A stretch of 64,000 nt of DNA, from NCBI GenBank assembly GCA_910587015.1, contig CAJUME010000012.1, positions 67,547 through 131,546 on the forward strand, written 5' to 3'. Below are positions 55,479-64,000 of the stretch, one piece after another. Position numbers and translations under genes: made by a program. Within the stretch, counting starts at the first letter, position 1. Every line of letters begins with the position of its first letter. The notes under the pieces are model-generated. The model searched no databases, was not told the origin of the DNA, and was given only the letters and a program-made list of their open reading frames with translations. This stretch comes from an uncultured Christensenella sp. Its GTDB lineage: Bacteria > Bacillota > Clostridia > Christensenellales > Borkfalkiaceae.

Positions 55479-55509
55479 AAGCGGGTTATGTAGTTAACAT
55501 AACCCGCTT
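55479..55509 (-). terminator. Terminator of the 20-codon micro-ORF
   Basis: 12-bp hairpin AAGCGGGTTATG / CATAACCCGCTT, loop TTAACTA, followed on the minus strand by TTTTGCTTT. It lies 11 bases after the micro-ORF stop. Confidence 0.75.
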
Positions 55510-55519
55510 CTTTTGAATT

Positions 55520-55582
55520 TTAGCACCAGATGATTACGATAACTTGGTGCAAAATCGATAAGTATTTACGAATGAGCCACAT
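55520..55582 (-). CDS. 20-aa hydrophobic peptide, candidate signal or toxin
   Basis: MWLIRKYLSILHQVIVIIWC, stop TAA. A full AAGGAGG lies 6 bases before the ATG, and TATAAT (55607-55602) sits just upstream, so the mRNA would start almost at the ribosome site. A terminator follows at once. The peptide is a basic, amphipathic-to-hydrophobic helix with a C-terminal Cys. It faces away from a GHKL sensor kinase whose start is 107 bp away. It could be a secreted signal, a small membrane toxin or a regulatory leader; no homologue is recognised. Expression elements are seen; function is inferred. Confidence 0.55.
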   Translation of the reverse strand: MWLIRKYLSILHQVIVIIWC

Positions 55583-55621
55583 ACCATACCTCCTTAAAAA
55601 AATTATAAAGTAAGGAGAATT

Positions 55622-55684
55622 TTGGCGATATTATTTTGTATTATTCGGTTTTATTCGGGTTTTGTTGCTATGAATAATTATTAA
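55622..55684 (+). CDS. Possible 20-codon leader ORF before the sensor kinase
   Basis: MAILFCIIRFYSGFVAMNNY from TTG at 55622, with GGAG 4 bases before; it ends 5 bases before the kinase ATG. Hydrophobic. The tandem repeats at 55641-55660 lie inside it. The TTG start and short spacing make it doubtful. Confidence 0.25.
   Translation: MAILFCIIRFYSGFVAMNNY
55641..55660. promoter_or_regulatory. Tandem 10-bp direct repeats upstream of the micro-ORF
   Basis: TTATTCGGTT at 55641-55650 and TTATTCGGGT at 55651-55660, one helical turn apart. The micro-ORF promoter has a good -10 (TATAAT) but no -35, so an activator could bind here. Confidence 0.45.
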
Positions 55685-55689
55685 GAATT

Positions 55690-57156
55690 ATGATAGATTT
55701 TATTGTTAATATAATTAGGTTTTTGACAATTTTATTTTGCACGTTATACGCTTATGTAAAAATTACGGGCAATAAATTAAGACCGATACATTTACTGTAT
55801 ATTCCCGCCTTTGCAATCTGCTCTGCTGGGCTGCACTTTGTTTGGGTTTATTTCAGACTTGCAGTATCCGTATGCCTGCTTGTTATATGCGTGCTTGCAT
55901 TTTTTATAGGGTTTCGCCGAAGGTTTTACAATACGCTTACATTAAGCACAATAGCGCTCGGAATAATTGTGTTTTTTATGTCGGTTTCTACAATAATAGC
56001 TTCCCTTGCCGTAGTTCCGTTTTTTGACCTTTTGACTAAAAATCAGCAAAGCTTTGTTACAATTGCAATTTTCAGCTTTTTAATGATATTGTCTACTTTT
56101 TTGATTTTCAAAATAAAGAAGTTTAAAAAAGGAATTGCTCCCATAACAAATGACGATATTTTTGAAAAGCTGTTGTTTATCAGTGCAATCTGTATTTTTG
56201 GAATGACATTAACCTACACCTCGCACGGACGAGGCACATTTGTTGATTTAGCTTTCATATTTATATTGTTCTGCTGTCTTTCCATAATTCTCGGCTGGCG
56301 CAAAATGACCGCCAACAGCTACCGCAAAAATATTCTGGACAGAAATGTCGAGGTTTTGGAATACAGCGCAAGGGAATACAACGCCGAGCGCGAAAGGCTT
56401 GCAGAGCAAAACAGCGAATTAGCTAAAATTATCCACCGCGACAATAAGCTTTTGCCCGCAATGGAGCTTTCCGTCAAGTCGCTTCTGGAAAGGTACCCCG
56501 ACGACACGCAAGCCAAAGAGCTTTTGCAAGGACTTAACAAGCTGTTTGCCGAGCGCGCCAACGCAGTAGAAAGCTTCCGCTCGGAGGCGACTATTTTACA
56601 AACCTCGGGCGATGTTACGATTGACTCCGTTCTCGGGTTTTTGAATGCGAAGGCCGCCGACTACAAGGTTGAATTCATTGCCGAGGCCGAAGAGGGCGCG
56701 GTGGAATTTTTCAGAGAACAGTTTAAAGAGCTGACTGACTTCAACGCAATTTTATGCGATTTGGGCGAGAACGCGCTTATCGCCGCAAGGCATGTTGAAA
56801 ACGGAAAGGTTAAAGCCGTGCTTGACTATGCGGGCGGAATTGCCACCTTAAAGCTTTACGACAACGGCGCGCTGTTTGACGAAAAAGTTATTGCGGAAAT
56901 GGGCAGGACGGAAATAACCACTCACAAGAACGACGGCGGCAGCGGCATAGGGCTTGTTACCGCGTTCAAAATTTTGAAAAAGTACTCCGCCTCTATCTGC
57001 ATTGACGAGGTTCTGGCAGAGGACGCGTGCAAGGCAGACGGCTATGCAAAGTGCATTGTTATCCGCGCTGACGGCAACGGTCGGCGGGTGATTAAGACCG
57101 AACGCGACAGCGTTAAAAAAATTGCGGCAAGCCGCAGCGATTTGACTGTGGAATAA
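55690..57156 (+). CDS. Orphan GHKL-type (AgrC-like) sensor histidine kinase
   Basis: 488 aa. Six hydrophobic segments occupy the first 215 residues, as in peptide-sensing AgrC-type kinases. A coiled coil (REYNAERERLAEQNSELAKI) leads to IIHRDNKLLPAMEL with the candidate phospho-His, and the GHKL ATPase has ILCDLGENALIAA and GGSGIGLVTAFKILKK. A 50-residue basic C-terminus follows. No response regulator, AgrB or AgrD lies beside it. It may sense the micro-ORF peptide encoded divergently. Ribosome site weak; ATG at 55690 chosen because it is the first in frame. Confidence 0.85.
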   Translation: MIDFIVNIIRFLTILFCTLYAYVKITGNKLRPIHLLYIPAFAICSAGLHFVWVYFRLAVSVCLLVICVLAFFIGFRRRFYNTLTLSTIALGIIVFFMSVSTIIASLAVVPFFDLLTKNQQSFVTIAIFSFLMILSTFLIFKIKKFKKGIAPITNDDIFEKLLFISAICIFGMTLTYTSHGRGTFVDLAFIFILFCCLSIILGWRKMTANSYRKNILDRNVEVLEYSAREYNAERERLAEQNSELAKIIHRDNKLLPAMELSVKSLLERYPDDTQAKELLQGLNKLFAERANAVESFRSEATILQTSGDVTIDSVLGFLNAKAADYKVEFIAEAEEGAVEFFREQFKELTDFNAILCDLGENALIAARHVENGKVKAVLDYAGGIATLKLYDNGALFDEKVIAEMGRTEITTHKNDGGSGIGLVTAFKILKKYSASICIDEVLAEDACKADGYAKCIVIRADGNGRRVIKTERDSVKKIAASRSDLTVE

Positions 57157-57176
57157 GGTTTTTATATAAAATAAAT

Positions 57177-57208
57177 CGCCCCCGCGGGACAACTGTCCCG
57201 CGGGGGCG
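57177..57208. terminator. Terminator between the sensor kinase and the V-ATPase operon
   Basis: Nearly perfect inverted repeat, CGCCCCCGCGGGAC with its complement, between convergent genes; T-rich on the minus side (TTTATTTTAT). Confidence 0.85.
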
Positions 57209-57228
57209 CGTTTATTTACCTAAAAATA

Positions 57229-57849
57229 TCAGCCGTTGCTCTTTACCTTCATAAGTCGCACAACGGCGGCGCGCTCGTTTTCGTCAAGCTTGGACTTGAT
57301 GTATTTTATCGTTTCCTCAAGCTGGGGTATCATAACATATTCAAGCGCGTTCACGCGGCGCTTGTTGCGTTCTATCTCGTCCGCCAAAAGCCGCACGGTC
57401 TTTTCCGTCTGCGCAAGCTGCAGCATTTTTGGCAGAAGCCTTACCGCACATTCAACGGAATAGTCCGCCTCGCTTGTAATTTCGGGATAAGCGTACGGCA
57501 ACAGCGCGGTTTTCCGGTCGGCTTGCAGGCTAAGCGCGGGCACCTCTACGCCCATTATGCTTGCCACTCCGCAGTCTGCCGAAATTGCGACCGAGGGCAT
57601 TGCAAAGGCCGTTTCCGCCTTATATACGGGCGTTACAGAGCGGGCTACCGAAAACTGACGCAGCACCTCGGAAAGCTCCTTTTCCACCTCGTCGCGCAGA
57701 CGCTTGTTCTCCTTAATGATTACGGAAAAACGGCGAATCATTTCATCGGACTTATCCTTTAAAAGCTTGTGTCCGCGGACTGCCGTATTAAGGCGCGCTT
57801 TAAGTTTTTTTAACTCCATTCTGGTGGGGTTAACGTTTAATCTTGCCAT
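57229..57849 (-). CDS. atpD: V-type ATP synthase subunit D
   Basis: 206 aa. NPTRMELKKLKARLNTAVRGHKLLKDK at the start and the C-terminal RVNALEYVMIPQLEETIKYIKSKLDE are the two long helices of the rotor shaft that passes through the A3B3 head. Last gene of the ATPase operon, 49 bases after atpB. Confidence 0.96.
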   Translation of the reverse strand: MARLNVNPTRMELKKLKARLNTAVRGHKLLKDKSDEMIRRFSVIIKENKRLRDEVEKELSEVLRQFSVARSVTPVYKAETAFAMPSVAISADCGVASIMGVEVPALSLQADRKTALLPYAYPEITSEADYSVECAVRLLPKMLQLAQTEKTVRLLADEIERNKRRVNALEYVMIPQLEETIKYIKSKLDENERAAVVRLMKVKSNG

Positions 57850-57898
57850 TTAAAACCCAATTTTGCGGAATTAACCCGCATATATGCCTTATTTAACG

Positions 57899-59266
57899 TT
57901 ATTTCAGATACTTGTCGATATACGCCTGCCGTATTCTTTTCAGCTCGGAAACGGGCAGAATTTTCAAAAGCTGCCAGCCCAATTCCAGCGTGTCCTCAAC
58001 CGCGCGGTCGGCGGTAAAGCCTTGATTTATATACAGCTTTTCAAACTCCTCCGCAAACCTTGCATACAGCTTGTCGGTGTCGGAAAGCGCCGCCTCGCCA
58101 AGAATTGCAGAAAGCTCTTTACTCTCCTTGCCCCTTGCATATGCCGCAAATAGCTGGTTCATGGTGTCGGCATGGTCCTCGCGCGTTTTGCCCTTACCTA
58201 TGCCCTTGTCCTTAAGGCGGGAAAGGCTTGGCAACACGTCGATAGGCGGGTTAATGCCCTTTTTGTACAAGTCGCGCGAAAGTATGATTTGCCCCTCCGT
58301 GATATAACCCGTAAGGTCGGGGATAGGGTGCGTTTTGTCGTCCTCGGGCATGGTTAAAATGGGTATTTGAGTTATAGAGCCCTCGCTGCCGCGGATACGC
58401 CCCGCCCTTTCGTACATGGTTGCAAGGTCGGTATACAGATAGCCGGGGTAGCCGCGTCTGCCGGGCACCTCGCGGCGGGCGGCGGAAACCTCTCTCAACG
58501 CCTCTGCATAGTTGGTTATGTCCGTCATAATTACAAGCACGTGCATACCGCACTCGAAGGCGAGATATTCCGCGCACGTCAGCGCCATTCTGGGCGTTGA
58601 AATACGCTCTACCGCAGGGTCGTTCGCAAGGTTGGTGAACAGTACCGTCCTTTCTATTGCGCCCGTCCTTTTAAAGTCGTCCACAAAGTACTGCGCCTCT
58701 TCAAACGTTATGCCGATTGCGGCGAAAACAACGGCAAATTTACTGTCCGTTCCGCGCACCTTTGCCTGTCTTGCTATCTGCGCGGCAAGCTCGGCATGCG
58801 GAAGTCCGCTCATGGAAAACACGGGCAGCTTCTGTCCGCGGACAAGCGTATTAAGCCCGTCAATCGCGGATATCCCCGTCTGTATAAACTCGTCGGGGTA
58901 GTTGCGTGCGGCGGGGTTAATCGGCTCGCCGTTAATGTCTAATACCTTTTCGGGAATAACGGGCGCGCCGCCGTCGCGGGGGTTGCCCATTCCGTCAAAC
59001 ACTCTGCCCAGCATCTCGCGGGAGCAGTACAGCTGCTGACTGTGCCCCGTAAACCGCGCCTTTGCCGTTGCGATTTGAAGCCCTTGCGAGTTTTCGAAAA
59101 GCTGAACCACCGCCTTGTCGCGGTTGATTTCAAGCACCTTGCCGCGGCGTATATCACCGTCTGCGCAGACTATATCTACAAGCTCGTTATAGGTTACTCC
59201 CTCCACGCCGTCCACCACCATAAGGGGGCCTACAACCTCGCGGATTGTTTTGTATTCCTTAAACAT
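57899..59266 (-). CDS. atpB: V-type ATP synthase subunit B
   Basis: 455 aa. Regulatory subunit of the A3B3 head. It has the nucleotide-fold [18 protein letters not shown] in place of a Walker A loop, and [35 protein letters not shown]. It overlaps atpA by 8 bases. Confidence 0.97.
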   Translation of the reverse strand: MFKEYKTIREVVGPLMVVDGVEGVTYNELVDIVCADGDIRRGKVLEINRDKAVVQLFENSQGLQIATAKARFTGHSQQLYCSREMLGRVFDGMGNPRDGGAPVIPEKVLDINGEPINPAARNYPDEFIQTGISAIDGLNTLVRGQKLPVFSMSGLPHAELAAQIARQAKVRGTDSKFAVVFAAIGITFEEAQYFVDDFKRTGAIERTVLFTNLANDPAVERISTPRMALTCAEYLAFECGMHVLVIMTDITNYAEALREVSAARREVPGRRGYPGYLYTDLATMYERAGRIRGSEGSITQIPILTMPEDDKTHPIPDLTGYITEGQIILSRDLYKKGINPPIDVLPSLSRLKDKGIGKGKTREDHADTMNQLFAAYARGKESKELSAILGEAALSDTDKLYARFAEEFEKLYINQGFTADRAVEDTLELGWQLLKILPVSELKRIRQAYIDKYLK

Positions 59267-61022
59267 CTTCCTCGTCCCCCTTTATAAGCGATTTGGTTTC
59301 GGTGGAAATAAGCCTCAAAATGTCATCGAATTCCGCAAGCCTTTCCTCGGGAATATATTTCGCTCTGCCTATTTTTTCCTTGCACGAGCATGCGAGCACC
59401 GCGTTCAAATCCGCGTAATTTGCGATTGCCTCGCGCGCAGCCTTGTCGAATTCGTAAATTAATTTAAGCATTAAAAACTGCTTGCGCATAGAGGTGTAGG
59501 TATCGATTTCGTCAAACGCGTTCTGATGCAGATAGTCCTCGCGGATAATTTTCGCCGTTTCCATTGTAAGGCGGTCTTTTGAAGAAAGCGCGTCCATACC
59601 CACAAGGCGCACTATTTCGTCAAGGGCGGACTCCTCCTGCAACACGCGCATAACAAACGCGCGGTAGCGGAAATAGTCTGCGCTGACGTTGTTGTCAAAC
59701 CATTCCTGCATTTTGTCGGCGTACAGCGAGTAGCTTATAAGCCAGTCGATTGCGGGAAAGTGCCGCTTGTATGCAAGCGAGGCGGAAAGCCCCCAGAAAA
59801 CCTTGACTATACGCAGTGTCGCCTGCGAAACCGGCTCGCTTAAATCGCCTCCGGGGGGCGAAACCGCGCCGATTGCCGTGACCGAGCCCGTTCTGTCCTT
59901 AGTGCCCAAAACCCTTACAATTCCCGCTCTTTCGTAGAACTCCGCAAGGCGCGAGGCAAGATAAGCGGGATAGCCCTCGTCGCCCGGCATTTCTTCGAGG
60001 CGGCCGCTCATTTCGCGCAGAGCTTCCGCCCAGCGCGAGGTACTGTCAGCCATTATCGCAACGTTGTAGCCCATATCGCGGAAGTATTCCGCAATGGTTA
60101 TACCCGTATATATGCTTGCTTCACGCGCGGCAACGGGCATATCGGAGGTATTTGCAATCAGCACCGTGCGCTTCATAATCGGCTCGCCAGTTTTGGGGTC
60201 TTTAAGTGCGGGGAACTCGTTTAAAACGTCCGTCATTTCGTTGCCGCGTTCGCCGCAGCCGACGTACACGATAATATCCGCGTCCGCCCACTTTGCAAGC
60301 TGGTGCTGAACAACCGTTTTACCGCTTCCGAACGGTCCGGGTACTGACGCAACGCCGCCGCGCGCAATGGGAAATAGCGTATCTATAACCCTCTGTCCCG
60401 TAACCATGGGCTTGTCGGGTGTAAGCTTTTCCTTGTACGGTCTTCCGCGGCGCACGGGCCATTTCCTTAGCATGCTTACCGCCTTTTTGCCCGCGTCCGT
60501 AGCTATGACGGCGATGGTGTCCTCTATTGTATAGTCGCCCTCTTCTATCTTCTGCACCCTGCCCGCAATACCGTTGGGTACAAGAATTCTGTGCTCTATT
60601 ATCTCGGTTTCCTGCACGGTTCCGAGGATATCGCCCTCGGCAACGCTGTCGCCCGCCTTAACCGCGGGCACAAACCGCCATTTTTTATTTCTGTCAAGGT
60701 TGTTTACCGAAACGCCCCTCGAAATTCTTGAACCGTACTGAAAGAAGAGCGTTGTCAGCGGTCGTTGAATGCCGTCGAAAATGCCCTGAATAAGACCGGG
60801 GGCAAGCTCTACGGAAAGCGGCTCTCCCGTGGAAACGACCTCCTCGTCCGGTCCCAGACCCGAGGTTTCCTCATAAACCTGTATAGACGCCTTGTCGCCG
60901 CGCAGCTCGATTATTTCGCCGATAAGCCCCTTATCCGAAACGCGGACAACGTCATACATTTTGCTGTCCGCCATGCCCTCGGCAATAATCAGCGGCCCCG
61001 AAATTTTTACAGTTTTACCCAT
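59259..61022 (-). CDS. atpA: V-type ATP synthase catalytic subunit A
   Basis: 587 aa. The Walker A loop [11 protein letters not shown] lies near residue 232, followed by [10 protein letters not shown] with the catalytic Glu, and [21 protein letters not shown]. It hydrolyses or makes ATP at the A/B interface. Confidence 0.98.
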   Translation of the reverse strand: MGKTVKISGPLIIAEGMADSKMYDVVRVSDKGLIGEIIELRGDKASIQVYEETSGLGPDEEVVSTGEPLSVELAPGLIQGIFDGIQRPLTTLFFQYGSRISRGVSVNNLDRNKKWRFVPAVKAGDSVAEGDILGTVQETEIIEHRILVPNGIAGRVQKIEEGDYTIEDTIAVIATDAGKKAVSMLRKWPVRRGRPYKEKLTPDKPMVTGQRVIDTLFPIARGGVASVPGPFGSGKTVVQHQLAKWADADIIVYVGCGERGNEMTDVLNEFPALKDPKTGEPIMKRTVLIANTSDMPVAAREASIYTGITIAEYFRDMGYNVAIMADSTSRWAEALREMSGRLEEMPGDEGYPAYLASRLAEFYERAGIVRVLGTKDRTGSVTAIGAVSPPGGDLSEPVSQATLRIVKVFWGLSASLAYKRHFPAIDWLISYSLYADKMQEWFDNNVSADYFRYRAFVMRVLQEESALDEIVRLVGMDALSSKDRLTMETAKIIREDYLHQNAFDEIDTYTSMRKQFLMLKLIYEFDKAAREAIANYADLNAVLACSCKEKIGRAKYIPEERLAEFDDILRLISTETKSLIKGDEEDV

Positions 61023-61045
61023 AGATAAATATCCTTGTTTGTTGT

Positions 61046-61363
61046 TTAATTATTGAAAAGTATATCCACGCCCAGCGCGCGCTCCATTGCGCTTTTTAAA
61101 ATCTCTGCGCCGTAGCCCGTACTGCCAGACTTTGACGGAATTGAAAGCACTACGGGATACGCCTCCTCGTCAAACCGCTTCAAAAACTCCGTCAACGGCC
61201 GCGCAAGCTCTTCCGTAAGAAAAATTATTTTATATTCTCTGGCTATTTTTCTTAAAATATCGCGCGCCTTCGCCTCGGTTTCGGCGGGAAAGGTTGCAAC
61301 GCCCGCCGCCTTGAATACCGTTATGCTGTCGCCGTCGCCGACTATCGCTATTTTGCCTTTCAT
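61046..61363 (-). CDS. atpF: V-type ATP synthase subunit F
   Basis: 105 aa. [22 protein letters not shown] and [29 protein letters not shown] are the typical N and C parts; the small subunit joins D in the rotor. Confidence 0.95.
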   Translation of the reverse strand: MKGKIAIVGDGDSITVFKAAGVATFPAETEAKARDILRKIAREYKIIFLTEELARPLTEFLKRFDEEAYPVVLSIPSKSGSTGYGAEILKSAMERALGVDILFNN

Positions 61364-61372
61364 TTACGCTCC

Positions 61373-62371
61373 TTAATACTCTCTTAAACGGCTTTTTATA
61401 CGTCTTTCGTCCATGCCCGCCAGAAGGCACGCAAAAACAATCCTCAGGTTTGCATTCTCCGCGCGGCGGCGGAAAACATAGTATAAAAACGGCTGTGTGT
61501 TTCTAAGCTCGTATTTGCGCTCCGCTAAAAGCCGCGCCTCTAAGCTGTCCAGCCCGCGCTCCGCCTCGGTCATGGGCAGACCCGCGGCTTTCTGCTTTAA
61601 ACAAGTTTTGAAAAACTCCTCCGCAGAAGTACCGTCAAGCGCGTCCGCGTTGATTTCTCCGTTTTCGTTAAAAAGCGAGGCAAGCTGTTTTTCTTTAAGC
61701 GTGCCGCCCGTTACATAGTTTGCCGCGGCATATTCGGGGGTCTGCGAGCGCAACGCAGTTAAAATATTCGTCATGTCCGCTCTTGTTGCTGCGCACCTTT
61801 TCAAAAAAAGATTTGTCCTGCATACCTTGGCAAGGTGCGCAAACAACGCCTTGTCGAAGATAATGCCCACCTCTGCGCCAGCAACGTCCTTCGGCGTTTC
61901 GCCTTCGGAATTGTGTCCGAAAAGCTCCGCCGCGGCGGCTATTGCCTCCGCAAGCCGAGTATTGAGGGCGGAAGTATCTCCGCTTTGCACCGCCTGCATT
62001 ATCTGCTCCACGGTATAAATACCGTTGGGCGCAAGCATAGGCGCGGCCTCTTCCGCAGATAAATTCAGATACTGCGCCTTGACTGCCGCCTTTGCGTTGT
62101 GAAAGTCGCGCGGTGACAAAAGATATTCCCTTTCCGCATTAGTCGGGGCATATTCCCGTATGAACCCGTCAAGCTCGGCCTCGTCTGCGGATAAAAGACG
62201 CTCGTATTCATATGCGGAAATCGCTTCCGCACCCTTGCCGAAGCCGCCGTCGGAGAGTATGCGGAAGGCTTCCTCCGCAGTACCCTCGCACAGCTTTGAA
62301 ATTTTATCCCTTAAAAGGCTTTGTTCCCTTACGGCAATTACGCCGTTGGTGTACGTTACGTCCTTAGGCAT
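61373..62371 (-). CDS. atpC: V-type ATP synthase subunit C
   Basis: 332 aa from the ATG at 62371 (MPKDVTYTNGVIAVREQSLL), which overlaps the end of atpE by 8 bases; a longer start would add 36 residues that do not look like the family. Subunit C links the membrane ring to the rotor shaft. Three repeats of a helical unit (YLLSPRDFHNAKAAVKA, LRSQTPEYAAANYV, LRIVFACLLAGMDERRI) are visible. Confidence 0.92.
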   Translation of the reverse strand: MPKDVTYTNGVIAVREQSLLRDKISKLCEGTAEEAFRILSDGGFGKGAEAISAYEYERLLSADEAELDGFIREYAPTNAEREYLLSPRDFHNAKAAVKAQYLNLSAEEAAPMLAPNGIYTVEQIMQAVQSGDTSALNTRLAEAIAAAAELFGHNSEGETPKDVAGAEVGIIFDKALFAHLAKVCRTNLFLKRCAATRADMTNILTALRSQTPEYAAANYVTGGTLKEKQLASLFNENGEINADALDGTSAEEFFKTCLKQKAAGLPMTEAERGLDSLEARLLAERKYELRNTQPFLYYVFRRRAENANLRIVFACLLAGMDERRIKSRLREY

Positions 62372-62951
62372 TTGAAACCCCGTCCGAAAAGAGCTTTGCG
62401 GCAATTTCCGCCTGACGCTCTTCCCTGTCAAGCGCAAGCAGCGCGCTGTACGACAAATCCTTATCGGAATTTTTGCCAATAAGAATAAAGCCCCCGTCTA
62501 TATCCGCGGTTTTACCCGAATTTTTCAGGTTTTTTTCGGCAACCACGGCAAGCTTTAAAACCTGCGCCTTGTACGCGAAATTTGTTGCAAAAACAAGCTC
62601 GTCCCCGTCCTCGGCATAGCTTAAAAGCAAGCCCTCGGCAAGCCTTACCGCGTCCTTTTGGGGGAGGGCTTTAAGCTTTTCAAGCGCCCTTGCATACACT
62701 TCGTCTATAACGCCGCGCTTTGCGGCAAGCATAACCTTTGCCGCGTCCAGACGTGCGGTAGCGGCCTTGCCGTCCGCAATAGCCTTGCTGCGTTCGGCAA
62801 TTATCGCAAAAGTGCCCTGTCTGTCGCGCTCGGCGCGGGCTTCCGCCTCCGCTATAATTTCCGCCGCTCTGCCCTCAGCCTCAGCTACAGTTGCGTCCGC
62901 GGCGGTCTGCGCGTCGGAAATAATTCTTTCGAGTATAGCTTCCTTACTCAT
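62364..62951 (-). CDS. atpE: V-type ATP synthase subunit E
   Basis: 195 aa. The first 100 residues are a long Ala/Glu-rich coiled coil (ADATVAEAEGRAAEIIAEAEARAERDR), the peripheral stalk; a small globular domain follows. 15 bases after the K gene. Confidence 0.9.
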   Translation of the reverse strand: MSKEAILERIISDAQTAADATVAEAEGRAAEIIAEAEARAERDRQGTFAIIAERSKAIADGKAATARLDAAKVMLAAKRGVIDEVYARALEKLKALPQKDAVRLAEGLLLSYAEDGDELVFATNFAYKAQVLKLAVVAEKNLKNSGKTADIDGGFILIGKNSDKDLSYSALLALDREERQAEIAAKLFSDGVSNA

Positions 62952-62966
62952 AGTTCACGCCTTAAA

Positions 62967-63407
62967 TCAAGCCGCAACAAGCATAATCGAAATGATAAGT
63001 CCGAGTATTGCATAGAACTCTATCATTGCGGGATAAATAATCAGCTTGCCGCCAAGGCTTTCCTGCTTGCCCACCGCATATATGCAGTTTACAGCCGACT
63101 TGCCCTGAAAAATGCCCGTGATAAGACCGGACAGCGCCATAGGCATAACCGCGCCGAAAAGCGCCCAGCCCTGCCATACCGTCATGTCCGCCGCGAGCGA
63201 GGACGAAGCGATTATACCGATAATGAAGCCGTAGATACCCTGCGTTGCGGGCAACAGCACCAGAACGAGGACCTTACCGAATTTTTTGGGGTCCTCGCCC
63301 AACACTCCCGCCGCCGCGGTGCCCGTCTTATAAAGACCGAGCGCGGAACCGATTCCGCACAGCAGCACGCAGACTGCAACTCCTATAATACCGATAATCT
63401 GACCCAT
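62967..63407 (-). CDS. atpK: V-type ATP synthase proteolipid subunit K, Na+-type
   Basis: 146 aa, four membrane helices in two hairpins. Against Enterococcus hirae NtpK the ion site aligns with a constant shift of 9: L52, T55, Q56, Y59, Q101 and E130 match L61, T64, Q65, Y68, Q110 and E139. All Na+-contacting side chains are present, so the ring should carry Na+. Preceded by GGAGG. Confidence 0.95.
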   Translation of the reverse strand: MGQIIGIIGVAVCVLLCGIGSALGLYKTGTAAAGVLGEDPKKFGKVLVLVLLPATQGIYGFIIGIIASSSLAADMTVWQGWALFGAVMPMALSGLITGIFQGKSAVNCIYAVGKQESLGGKLIIYPAMIEFYAILGLIISIMLVAA

Positions 63408-63442
63408 AAAATACCTCCGTGATATTTTAAAAATTTTTATAT

Positions 63443-64000
63443 TTATTTCAGCAACAGATTTATATATCTGCGGCGCGAGCCAAGCGGTGTGAACAGCTCG
63501 CCCTCGCCCTCGAAAAATCTGCCGTAAAACTCAACGTATTGAAGCCTTGCATCGTGGATATACGCGCCCAAAAGCCCCATTGCAAGGTTAAAGGCGTGCC
63601 CCACAAGCATTATAATAACTCCCAAAACTATCAGAAGCGGATTGCCGCCCGTGATAAACTGAATGGAATAGTCCGAAACGATTTGCGCAATTACCGCGCC
63701 CGACAAAAGCAAGCCGTAAAGCCTTGCATAGCTTAGTATGTCCGAAGCGAAATTAATTACGCCGTACGCCGCGCCGAAGCCCTTTGTAAATTTACCGAAG
63801 AATTTTTCATGCCTGCCCGCAGTCAGCACGGCAAGCCCCAGGCCGACCGCCGCGATAATTCCGCCGACCGTTGCGCATATCGAAGCGTGGAACTGCTCCG
63901 TCAGACCTATAACCGCAAGGAATACGCCCACGCAGAATAGCGCCCACGTCATACCTTCCCAGATACCGTCCCATATGCGCCCGCGCCGCCAGTACTGCAC
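63443..64000 (-). CDS. atpI: V-type ATP synthase subunit I (5' part beyond window)
   Basis: The last 185 codons are seen; the frame is open at the right edge, and the Met near it is internal. Membrane helices alternate with VILGVIIMLVGHAFNLAMGLLGAYIHDARLQYVEFYGRFFEGEGELFTPL, the conserved end of subunit I/a, which holds the half-channels next to the K ring. First gene of the operon I-K-E-C-F-A-B-D. Confidence 0.93.
   Translation of the reverse strand: MQYWRRGRIWDGIWEGMTWALFCVGVFLAVIGLTEQFHASICATVGGIIAAVGLGLAVLTAGRHEKFFGKFTKGFGAAYGVINFASDILSYARLYGLLLSGAVIAQIVSDYSIQFITGGNPLLIVLGVIIMLVGHAFNLAMGLLGAYIHDARLQYVEFYGRFFEGEGELFTPLGSRRRYINLLLK

Noticed and set aside
55580..55587. Alternative start for the micro-ORF at the first ATG after the ribosome site
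   Set aside because: That ATG is only one base from AAGGAGG; the second ATG at six bases is far better placed.
55520..57156. A complete agr quorum-sensing system
   Set aside because: The kinase is AgrC-like, but there is no AgrB protease, no typical AgrD precursor and no LytTR response regulator in the window.

Overview
The window looks like part of the chromosome of an anaerobic, Gram-positive-type Clostridia relative. This is an inference from gene content: EFR1-type ferredoxin and Fe-S serine dehydratase, Firmicutes-style lipoproteins with large anchored surface proteins, rpsF-ssb-rpsR, RqcP, an IspDF fusion, and an eight-gene V-type ATPase in the order I-K-E-C-F-A-B-D. Promoters are close to TTGACA-N17-TATAAT and lie in AT-rich gaps; genes have moderate GC. 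No phage, CRISPR array or insertion sequence is recognisable.

Region 1 (1-8815) is the most striking. A minus-strand open frame of at least 2,454 codons runs off the left edge. It encodes a surface protein with two tandem beta-helix domains followed by many Ig-like/MBG-type repeats. About 270 bp upstream of its start lies a 149-bp segment flanked by perfect 28-bp inverted repeats, each built like a tyrosine-recombinase core site (10-bp inverted arms around an asymmetric 7-bp spacer). The segment carries a consensus promoter that currently points away from the surface gene and stops at once at a terminator formed by the right repeat plus seven T. A tyrosine recombinase gene lies 66 bp away. 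I read this as an OFF-phase invertible promoter. The leader between switch and start codon holds two related structured-RNA-like modules and an attenuator-like pair of elements.

Region 2 (9112-24710) holds an SDR/zinc-ribbon fusion, an EFR1 ferredoxin, a DUF368 (PopT-type) undecaprenyl-phosphate transporter, rpoB-rpoC on their own promoter, and a tightly overlapping rqcP-ispDF-unknown-radA operon. Region 3 (24731-33202) has a second giant anchored protein (2,284 aa), yggS, and a small XRE regulator divergent from a 70-aa protein, with a palindromic operator exactly filling the promoter spacer. Region 4 (33219-44426) has rpsF-ssb-rpsR, a CCA-adding enzyme, a DagK-like lipid kinase, a Cys-rich PAS-SpoIIE phosphatase, sdaA, a NarL-type two-component operon, a PepV-like peptidase, a DUF362 protein and tRNA-Arg(ACG).

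Region 5 (44460-55093) holds a family 2 glycosyltransferase followed by a beta-1,3-glucan utilisation locus read on the minus strand: GH55-like beta-helix lipoprotein, GH16 endoglucanase lipoprotein, Ig/CBM-like lipoprotein and a permuted, double-anchored GH3. Region 6 (55094-57208) has a degenerate ORF, a 20-codon hydrophobic micro-ORF with an excellent ribosome site and terminator, and a divergent orphan GHKL sensor kinase. Region 7 (57229-64000) is the V-ATPase operon, whose K subunit carries the full Na+-binding residue set.
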